From positions 1 through 35,400 of the forward strand of contig JAJRZG010000255.1 in NCBI GenBank assembly GCA_024275365.1: 35,400 nucleotides of DNA, in the 5' to 3' direction. Numbering within the stretch: the stretch's first letter is position 1; each line of letters begins with the position of its first letter. Below the pieces are notes generated by a model. That model did not search any database. It had not been told where the DNA came from and worked only from the letters and a program-made list of their open reading frames with translations. Position numbers and translations under genes: made by a program. Of the stretch, positions 8,965 to 17,401 are shown in pieces. This stretch comes from Planctomycetota bacterium. GTDB taxonomy: Bacteria; Planctomycetota; Phycisphaerae; Phycisphaerales; UBA1924.

Positions 8965-9701
8965 TCACTCAAGAGTCTCACAATCGACCTCTGAGAGGAG
9001 CGAACAACTGCCGTTTGCCCAGAGATTGGCAACACCGGTGGATGTCCCGTCGCCACATGGCTGCTGCCACGGGTTCCCAAGAATCGAGCAGGTACACCAT
9101 GTATAAGTGTTGCCCCATGTGCCGCCGGTACTCCACGAGTGAGTCATTTCGACAGTCTTTCCCATGGTACCCAACAGAGTTCCCGAGATTGTCGCGATCT
9201 TGCAAGGAGGAGTCGAGTATGTGCAATCGCTCCGTATTTCAACTCAACCGTGGTGCCAATCGTCACCCCAAGGGCAGCACCAAGCGACGCCTCAATCCCG
9301 GGCACGCCCACAGTGACTTCGGAACTGATGGTCGCCGTTGCTGACTGTGTTTGAGAAAGCTTGGTTCCCAAAGTGCAGGTTAACGGGCCGCTGGGCGGAT
9401 TGTCAGGGCAGCCTGGGTCTGCTTCCTCGTTACAGTTTTTGCACAATAGCGAGCCCGCGACAACAAGTGGCGTTCCAGGGAGTGTGACAACGGGTGTGCC
9501 ATCAACCCGACGGCACCATGTTTGGTTCGGTGTACAACAGAAATCGTTGTCGTGAGGGAGCATGCAAGTACACTCGGAGAGCGGTACGATCATCGCCCCA
9601 CCGCCCGGCCCACCCCCGACTTGTGCAGATACCCCCGCTGTCATGAAACTCATACCAACACAGGCTGCCATGAGATTCCGTCGAGTTCGAAATGTCCTCA
9701 T
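8965..9701 (-). pseudogene. Secreted Cys-rich protein gene with an apparent frameshift near 9225-9247
   Basis: ORF 9144..9701 carries a signal peptide and CxC/CC motifs. After ~9240 its frame loses Cys-rich character, while another frame continues DCTYSTPPCKIATISGTLLGTMGKTVEMTHSWSTGG...CTCSILGNPWQQPCGDGT...CSLLSEVDCETLE to 8965, 12 nt before the next gene. Confidence 0.6.
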
Positions 9702-9859
9702 GTATCTTGCCCCTTCATCTGCTCGGATGAGCTATGACTCAGATATCGGACAGACTACCCCCCACCCCCCCCCCCAACCTGTCAAGGCAAAAACCTCTTA
9801 TTTTAGTTGCATTTTAGAACCTAGTGTTTTTAAGGGGTTACAATTATACATGTCCAGTA

Positions 9860-9960
9860 TCAACCTCCCGCCGACCCCACCAGTTCACCGCTACCCTCGA
9901 ACCGCTTCATCGCTGCGAGCAACTGCTCGACCTGCTGGGGCGGCTTCATGTTCATGAGCT
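9860..9960 (-). pseudogene. Fragment of a second, diverged rho gene (C-terminal ~33 codons plus stop)
   Basis: Reverse complement encodes LMNMKPPQQVEQLLAAMKRFEGSGELVGSAGG*. The intact rho ends LMNMKPPQQVEQLLAAMKRFESNAMLVGSAAGKQA*. Confidence 0.85.
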
Positions 9961-10170
9961 AACGGCGAGAACTCCAGCTCGGCCTACCTCTTCCACCCCG
10001 TGCCCTGCAGGGCCGACCTCACCGGCGACGGTGTGGCAGACATCCTGGATTTCCTCGGGTATTTCGCGTTGTGGACAGCCCACGACCCCAACGCCGATTG
10101 GAACAGCGATGGTAAAATTAACACCCTCGACTTCATCGCGTTTCTGAGAAACTGGGCAGCGGGGTGTTAG
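9958..10170 (+). pseudogene. C-terminal fragment of a dockerin/EF-hand-tailed protein
   Basis: Frame has no start: ANGENSSSAYLFHPVPCRADLTGDGVADILDFLGYFALWTAHDPNADWNSDGKINTLDFIAFLRNWAAGC*. Two DxxGDG/DxNSDGKI-type loops, TAG at 10168-10170. Confidence 0.75.
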
Positions 10171-10344
10171 AGCACGATGCCGCTGGAGCCTCAGACGGGC
10201 CTGATTGACGGAAAACGGGCGATCCGTGCGGCTATTTCAAAGTCAGACTTTGGAACAGCCGCAATACTCGTCGATGACCATCAATCGTGACCTGCCCCCT
10301 CTTTCCGCACGGCTGCACTAAGAAGCGTGGTGCGGCGAAAGCGT

Positions 10345-11580
10345 TTAGGCTTGCTTGCCCGCTGCCGACCCCACCAGCATGGCATTGCTCTCAAACCGCT
10401 TCATCGCGGCTAAAAGCTGCTCGACCTGCTGGGGCGGCTTCATATTCATCAGCCGACGCCGGAGGGCGGTGATGGTCGCGAGGGTCTGGGGGTCGAGGAG
10501 TTTCTCATCTTTGCGGGTGCCGCTGGCAGCGAGGTTGATCGCGGGGAAGAGCCGCTTCTCGCTGATCTTGCGGTCGAGGATGAGTTCCATGTTGCCGGTG
10601 CCCTTAAACTCCTCGAAGATCACCTGATCGCCCTGGCTTCCGGTATCGACAAGACAGGTCGCCAGAATAGTCAGGCTGCCCGCTTCTTCGGTGTTGCGGG
10701 CAGCGCCAAAGAGCAGCTTGGGCACTTCGAGCGCCTTCGAGTCGATCCCGCCACTGAGAGTTCGGCCCGAACTGGCGTGCTGTCTGGATCGGTTAAACGC
10801 CCTGCCGACACGGGTCAGCGAGTCGAGCATGATGACCACATGCTTGCCGGCCTCGACCATGCGCTTTGCCCGCTCGACGGTCGTGGTGCTGACCGCCACA
10901 TGCCGCTCTGTGTCGTGGTCGTTGCTCGAAGCGATGACCTCGATCCGGTCGCCCCAGGGCGGGGATTTGCGAGACTGCTTGCCGGTGTCGGGGTCGCGAG
11001 TCATCGGCCCGAGGAACGACCGCTTGAAGTCGGTCACCTCTTCCGGCCGCTCGTCGACGAGCAGCATGAACACATACAACTCGGGGTGGTTGGTCAGTAG
11101 GCCTGTTGCGATATCTTTAAGGAGCGTAGTTTTGCCGGCCTTGGGAGGCGACACGATCAAGCCGCGTTGCCCGCGCCCAATCGGGCAGAACAGATCAATC
11201 AATCGGCATGAGTCCGGGCAGCCCGGGTGCTCAAGAGCCAGCATCGGCTCAGGATCGATCGAGGTCAGGTCGGCAAACTGGGGTCGTGTGCAGAACTCCT
11301 CGGGAGGCATCCCCTCGATCGAGACAAACGACTCGACCACCGGGCGCGGGGGCCTGGGAGCGTTGTTCTGCTTGTGCTTGCCCGCCCGACGCCGCCGGCG
11401 GGGCTTTTTCATGGTCACGGTAACAGTGACCTCGAGCCCGTTGCGCAGGTTGAACTGCTCGCCAAAGGCAAGGGGGACAAAGGGGTCGTCAGCGTGTTCG
11501 AGGATGTTCGCGTCCTGCAACTGGCGAACACGACCCTCGGCGCGCTGAGGCCACTCAAGGATACCGGTCAGCGTTTCCAT
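10345..11580 (-). CDS. rho: Transcription termination factor Rho
   Basis: LIVSPPKAGKTTLLKDIA (Walker A), LLVDERPEEVTDF, VVIMLDSLTRVGRAFN, SGGIDSKALEVPKLLFGAARN, LILDRKISEKRLFPAINLAASGTRKDEKLL. Likely start METLTG (11580). Confidence 0.95.
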   Translation of the reverse strand: METLTGILEWPQRAEGRVRQLQDANILEHADDPFVPLAFGEQFNLRNGLEVTVTVTMKKPRRRRRAGKHKQNNAPRPPRPVVESFVSIEGMPPEEFCTRPQFADLTSIDPEPMLALEHPGCPDSCRLIDLFCPIGRGQRGLIVSPPKAGKTTLLKDIATGLLTNHPELYVFMLLVDERPEEVTDFKRSFLGPMTRDPDTGKQSRKSPPWGDRIEVIASSNDHDTERHVAVSTTTVERAKRMVEAGKHVVIMLDSLTRVGRAFNRSRQHASSGRTLSGGIDSKALEVPKLLFGAARNTEEAGSLTILATCLVDTGSQGDQVIFEEFKGTGNMELILDRKISEKRLFPAINLAASGTRKDEKLLDPQTLATITALRRRLMNMKPPQQVEQLLAAMKRFESNAMLVGSAAGKQA

Positions 11581-11808
11581 ACGGTCTCTGCACTCTGCCC
11601 TGGATGCGGTATACAGCAACCACACGCACGGGGTGAAAACCCCGCCTGTCAGAGTCGGCTTGGTGGCACTCTTTCGTAGTCACCCCCACGCCAACACCAC
11701 TATCAGACCCGCTTCAACCCGGTTTGTCAAGCCCGGGCTTGTGGGTCTCTGGCAAGAATGGGTCCACAGCCGCTACCATGCAGCCTAGAAAGGACCCCAA
11801 CGCCCTCC

Positions 11809-13578
11809 ATGCAGATTCTCCAAGGCATCCCTGTTTCGTCGGGCATCGTTATCGGGCGGGTCTTCGTGCTCGACCACGACCCCCACCGCGTCGCCCGCTG
11901 GACGGTCAGCCCGGATCGTGCTGAGGACGAGGTCGCCAGGTTTGATACCGCGATCGAGCAGTCTCTGGCCGATCTCGATGGTGTCTATGCCGAGGCTGAA
12001 GCCGAACTGGGCATCGAAACGGCCAAGATATTCCTCTTCCACAAGGGCATGCTCAGCGACCCCTCGCTCATCGATCCCATCCGCGAGATGATCCGCCAGG
12101 AGCGGGTCAACGCCGAGCACGCGGTTGTGGTGGCCTTCGACGCGCTCGCCCGGGCCTTTCGTCGGCAACGAAACTCCGCCTTTCGCACGAAAACAGACGA
12201 TATCCGCGACCTCGCCACCCGCGTGCTCGACCACCTCATGGGTTCTGGACCCGCCCGGCTTGCTGAGCTTGAGCACCCCGCGATCATTGTCGCCACCGAC
12301 CTGACCCCCTCCCAGACCGCAGCCTTTGACCGCGAAACCATCGTCGGGTTTGTCACCGACCTGGGCGGCAGGACAAGCCACACCGCCATCGTCGCCAACG
12401 CGCTCGAACTCCCTGCGGTCGTCGGCTGCCGAAATATCACCATGACCGCAAAGGCCGGGCACACCGCCATCATCGACGGCGACCGGGGTCTGGTCATCCT
12501 CGACCCAGAGCCTCAGGAACTCGAAAAATACCGAGGATTCATCGAGCAGCGACGCACCTACCAGCTCTCGCTGGCCGAGGTCGCCGATCTGCCCAGCATC
12601 ACCCGAGATGGCATCCACATCCGAATCTTCGGGAATATCGAGTTTCCTGAAGAATGTACCACCACCATCGAAAAAGGCGGCGAAGGAGTCGGGCTCTACC
12701 GCTCTGAGTTCCTCTACTTTGCTGGCGGCGAGAGCGAGCCCACCGAGGAAGACCACTTCAATGCCTATACAGAATGTCTCGATCGGCTGCATGGCAAGCC
12801 CCTGACCATCCGCACCGTCGATCTCGGGGCTGACAAATATACACAGTCACAGGCAGTAACGCCCGAACGAAACCCGGCTCTTGGGCTTCGCTCGATCCGC
12901 TACAGCCTTGCAGACAAACCCGCGTTTGTCAGGCAACTCCGAGCGATCCTCCGGGCCAGTGCGCTCGGGCCGGTCAAAGTCATGTTCCCCATGGTCACAA
13001 CCATCGGTGAGCTCAGGCAAGCCAAGCATATCCTCGGGGATGTCATGGAAGACCTCGATGATCTCGGGGTCGAGTTTGACCGTGGGATCGAGGTCGGGGT
13101 GATGATCGAGCTCCCCGCAACAGCCCTCACAGCCCCCACCTTTGCCCAGGAGGCCCAGTTCTTCTCAATCGGGACAAACGATCTGGTGCAATACACCCTG
13201 GCGGTCGATAGAACCAATGAACGGGTCTCGTCGCTCTATCAGCCGGCCCACCCCGCGGTCGTCCAGCTCATCCGCATGATCGTCAAAGCTGCCAATAAAG
13301 CAGAGATCGAGGTCTCCTGCTGCGGCGAGGCAGCGGGCGAGCTAGACTACGCCCTCTTGCTGATGGGGCTGGGGCTCCGGACCCTCTCGGTGCCCGGCAA
13401 CTCCATCCCCCACCTCAAACGGCTGGTGCGGAGTGTTTCGATACAGCAGTGCGAGCGGATCGCCCGAAAGGTGCGGTCGTTCTATTCGGAAGTCTTGGCC
13501 GCGACCTATCTGCGCGACCAGACACGGAAATTGGTCCCCGAGGCCTTCGACGGGCGTGCTGTCGAAGCAAGGGATTGA
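11809..13578 (+). CDS. ptsI: Phosphoenolpyruvate--protein phosphotransferase (PTS enzyme I)
   Basis: GIPVSSGIVIGRVF, FVTDLGGRTSHTAIVANALELPAVVG (phospho-His site), GVGLYRSEFLY, FFSIGTNDLVQYTLAVDRTNE, SCCGEAAGE. Start at MQILQGIP. Confidence 0.95.
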   Translation: MQILQGIPVSSGIVIGRVFVLDHDPHRVARWTVSPDRAEDEVARFDTAIEQSLADLDGVYAEAEAELGIETAKIFLFHKGMLSDPSLIDPIREMIRQERVNAEHAVVVAFDALARAFRRQRNSAFRTKTDDIRDLATRVLDHLMGSGPARLAELEHPAIIVATDLTPSQTAAFDRETIVGFVTDLGGRTSHTAIVANALELPAVVGCRNITMTAKAGHTAIIDGDRGLVILDPEPQELEKYRGFIEQRRTYQLSLAEVADLPSITRDGIHIRIFGNIEFPEECTTTIEKGGEGVGLYRSEFLYFAGGESEPTEEDHFNAYTECLDRLHGKPLTIRTVDLGADKYTQSQAVTPERNPALGLRSIRYSLADKPAFVRQLRAILRASALGPVKVMFPMVTTIGELRQAKHILGDVMEDLDDLGVEFDRGIEVGVMIELPATALTAPTFAQEAQFFSIGTNDLVQYTLAVDRTNERVSSLYQPAHPAVVQLIRMIVKAANKAEIEVSCCGEAAGELDYALLLMGLGLRTLSVPGNSIPHLKRLVRSVSIQQCERIARKVRSFYSEVLAATYLRDQTRKLVPEAFDGRAVEARD

Positions 13579-13926
13579 GCCGGGCTACACCGGGCAGAAT
13601 GAGCCCGCCCCCGGCACAACCCCCTCCAACGGGCACAGAACAACACGGCGTGACGCCCATTTCGGTGTCGTGCCGGGACGAACCACTCCGGGCTCTTGGT
13701 TGGACACCCAAGACCCGACACTCGACGAGCGTTCCACCCGGAATCGGATGCCGGACCTCGACGAGAGCATTCCACCGCCACGAGCGCACCGCGCTTTGGG
13801 GCGGCACAGTGCGCAAGGCTCCCATGCCGACCTGAGGCACGGGAGGAGAGGCAAGCACCCGCACGAACCCCCCTTGGGCAGCTCGCTGCAGCGCGACCAC
13901 AAAGCGGTCGTAGCGGAAAGGCGACG

Positions 13927-16494
13927 ATGCCAGAAACTTCTATGATTATCAACTATGTCCCCGGCGAAGAGTGCCGGCTTGCGATCGTCTGCGACGGGAT
14001 GCTCGAAGAGTTCCACGCGGAGCGCACCTACGCGGTGAGCCGGGTCAACAACATCTATGTCGGCAAAGTGACCAATGTCGAAGCGGGCATTCAGGCTGCC
14101 TTTGTTGACTTTGGGCTCGAAGACAACGGCTTCCTCCACATCTCTGATCTCCACCCTCGCTACTTTGTCGAGGACGACGCGACCGAGCGGGTCGGGAAAA
14201 AGACCCCCCGCCGCGAGAGGCCGCCCATCCAGCACTGTCTCAAGCGCGGGCAGGAGATCATCGTCCAGGTCCTCAAGGAAGGCGTGGGCACCAAAGGCCC
14301 GACACTCACCAGCTACCTCTCCATCCCCGGTCGCTATCTGGTGATGATGCCTCAGATGGACAAGGTCGGCGTCTCGCGCAAGGTCGAGGACGAAGAAGAT
14401 CGCACCAAGATGCGCGACATCCTCAACGAGCTCGACCTGCCCGAGGGCTTTGGGTTTATCCTCCGCACCGCCGGCTTTGACCGCACCAAGACCGACCTCA
14501 AGCGCGACCTTGCCTACCTCATGCGGCTCTGGAAGGACATGGAGGCCAGCCGCAAGAAGGCCGGGAAGCGGACCCGTTTGCTCTATACCGAGAGCGACCT
14601 GCTCGTCCGTGCGCTCCGTGACCTGGTCACCAACGACATCTCGCGGATCATTGTCGATGACGAGGGTGCCCTCGCCCGGGCTGCCCAGTTTATGAAAATT
14701 GTCGCGCCGAGATCGAGCGTCAAGGTCATGCGGTATACGGGACGCCGACCCATCTTTCATGCCTTTGGTATCGAGCAGCAGCTCGCCCTCTCGCACGCTC
14801 GCGAGGTGCCGCTGCCCTCGGGCGGTCGGCTGGTCATCGACGAGACCGAGGCCATCATCGCGATCGATGTCAACAGCGGCAAGAGCCGATCGGCACGCGA
14901 TGCCGAGACCAACGCCTACAAAACCAATGTCGAGGCGGTCGAGGCGATCTGCCGTCAGCTTCGGCTGCGAGATATCGGTGGCATCGTGATCAACGACCTC
15001 ATCGACATGCGCCAGTCGAAAAACCGCAAGTCGATCGAGTCGCTCTTCCGCGACCGCCTCAAGCGCGACCGCGCCAAATCGAGCATCGCCCCGATCTCCC
15101 CCTTTGGCATCCTCGAAATGACCCGCCAACGCATGAGAGGCAGCCTCCGGAGCCAGCACTACACCGACTGCCCAACCTGCCACGGCAAGGGACTCGTCCA
15201 ACGCCCCAACTCGGTCTCGAGCGACGCGCTCCGTGAGGTCGCGGTCCTGCTCGAACACGAAAAAGTCGAACGGGTCGAACTTGTGGTCAGCTGGCGCATC
15301 GCTGGCGAGTTGCTCAGCAACCGACGCAGCAGCCTCAACCGGCTCGAACGCGCAAACAGCAAGCAGGTGCAGGTCCGTGTGAGCGAAACCCTCGGGATCG
15401 ACCGGTTCAGCATCTACGCCTATGACGCCAACGGCTCGGATGTTGACCCCTCAAGGCTGCCCAAGCCCAAGAGCCCTGAGAGCCAGCTCGAAGTGGTTGA
15501 ATCTGCCGCTGTGCCCGATGGGTGGGCGGTCGATCCGATCGAATCACCCGCAAATCTCGACGATGATGCCCCGCCCGCACCCGAAGGCCCCACGCTCCAT
15601 CCCATCGAGATGGAGGTTGGCGAAGAGCGCGCCAGCGACACCGAGAATGGAGAAGGCACCAGCAAAAAGAAACGCCGCAGAAGACGCCGCCGCTCGAAGA
15701 AGCCGGGCGAGGGTGAGGCTGGTACCGAAACCACAGAAGCCGAGACCACCCAGGCCCAGCCCACCGAGAACACGACACCGCAGGATTAAACCACAGCGGT
15801 TCCCGAACAACCGGACGCGGGTGAAGCAGGCGAGAGTGCATCGGCAGATGGCGAAGCGCCCAAGAAAAAGCGTCGCAGGCGCAGACGGGGGAAGAAATCC
15901 AGCACGACAACAGAGACTGCTGCAACCACCGAAGGCCAATCCACAGCCGAGGTGCCGACAACCGAGTCGGATGCCAACGCGGGGGGCCAGGCACAGAACA
16001 ATGCACCGACTGACGAGGCAACCGACGAAGTAACACCCGAAGGCGAAGAACAACCCAAGAAGAAAAAACGGAACCGCCGTTCTCGCCGGAAAAGAAAGCC
16101 ATTTGCCACCGAAGATGCAGATGCACAGACCGAGACCGCCGAAGCAACACCGGCATCTGCACTGGCCGAATCTGCCTCGGATGAGACCGCTTCCCTGAGC
16201 ACCGACACGACTGGAGCAGAGCCCGCCAACTCAGAGCCTGTTGCCAAGAAAGTTAAAAAGAAGCGTCGCCGTCGAAAGCCTGCGGGTGAGACCGCGAGTG
16301 AGTCCCCGAGTGGCTCGGTGAGCAACTCCACCGTTGAGACCAAGCCCGTCGAAGCAAATGCGAAAAAGACAGCAAAGAAAGCCGCCAAGAAGGCTGCGAA
16401 AAAGACTGCTGCCAAGAAAGCCCCCCGCACACTCTACGGCTCCACCCGCCGCAAGATCGGTCCCTCAGAATCCTCCCGGGCACACGAGGAATAA
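13927..16494 (+). CDS. Ribonuclease E/G family protein, interrupted by one in-frame TAA at 15787-15789
   Basis: N-terminal Rne/Rng S1 and catalytic signatures (AERTYAVSRVNNIYVGKVTNVEAGIQAAFVDFG; IAIDVNSGKS; GGIVINDLIDM; CPTCHGKG). The Arg/Lys-rich tail continues in the same frame after the TAA to 16494. Confidence 0.85.
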
Positions 16495-16524
16495 CGCGGT
16501 GTACGAAGAGTTCATGGGTGTCTT

Positions 16525-16610
16525 TACGAGCCCCGAGCGCAAGCTCGGGTTTGTGAATGGCCGATTGTCACAGGCATGTCCCAATCCTGTGCTTGCGCAC
16601 AGGGCTCGTA
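16525..16610. repeat. Family B dyad repeat, copy 2 (86 bp)
   Basis: TACGAGCCCCGAGCGCAAGCTCGGG...CCTGTGCTTGCGCACAGGGCTCGTA. Same length and termini as the 3817-3902 copy. Confidence 0.9.
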
Positions 16611-16639
16611 GAAACACACGAGCTATATTCGCAATCTCT

Positions 16640-17401
16640 TCACCCACCATACCAATATCTCGCCAAATCCTCGGAAAACGCAGCATCAAACTCCGCGTCG
16701 AGATCGGGATCGATGTGGTCGAGGCTCTGCCCCGTCGCGCCTTTGTTAAGAAACATCGCCTCCCGCGCGAGCGATTCCCGCCCACCCCGGAAGAGGCTCT
16801 CACCGCCTCGGGCCTTCTCTTTGCGTTCGATCTCTCTCATGCGCCAAAAGTCAGAAAGCTCGACAGCACGGGCGACCTTCGCCTCGTCGATCGCCTCACC
16901 AGCAAACTCGAGCATCGTCCGAAGCTCGCGGGCAGTGTCGGCCTTGATCGCCTCGTAGCTGGTCACGAGCACGGGGAATCGGTCGGTTGTCGTCCAGCTC
17001 TCGGCGTGCTGTGTCCAGGAGCCAAAGCCCATCTCGATCCATGTCGGGTCGCCGCCACGGTCGATGAATGTGCGCGCATAGGAGGTCGCATCAAGCCGGG
17101 ATGCCTGTTCGAGCCGGGCGTAGTTCATGCCGCTGAGCAGGATGTCCTTTGGGTGACGGGTGATAACAATCGCCCTGTCTGTCATGCCGAGATAGGGCAG
17201 GGTGTCAGTGAGCACAAAGTGTGTTTTCACGAATAGTTTTTCGCTCGAAGTGTCAATTCGCCCTGCGGGACGGTGCAAATCCGGGATGCGGCGGTTGAGA
17301 TCGAGTGAGTTGCGGGGCTCACCCCACAAATAATGGTGCAGCAGGAACCGCACCCAGGTGTTGCCGCTCTTGGGATAGCTCGCAAGCCAGACGACCTTCA
17401 T
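16640..17401 (-). CDS. Sulfotransferase domain protein
   Basis: WLASYPKSGNTWVRFLLHHYL (5'-PSB loop), VKTHF, AIVITRHPKDILLSGMNY (3'-PB), PVLVTSYEAIKAD. Confidence 0.85.
   Translation of the reverse strand: MKVVWLASYPKSGNTWVRFLLHHYLWGEPRNSLDLNRRIPDLHRPAGRIDTSSEKLFVKTHFVLTDTLPYLGMTDRAIVITRHPKDILLSGMNYARLEQASRLDATSYARTFIDRGGDPTWIEMGFGSWTQHAESWTTTDRFPVLVTSYEAIKADTARELRTMLEFAGEAIDEAKVARAVELSDFWRMREIERKEKARGGESLFRGGRESLAREAMFLNKGATGQSLDHIDPDLDAEFDAAFSEDLARYWYGG

Noticed and set aside
11785-15258. Long minus-strand ORFs (11785..12792, 13585..15258)
   Set aside because: Antisense to ptsI and the RNase E/G gene, which have clear family signatures.
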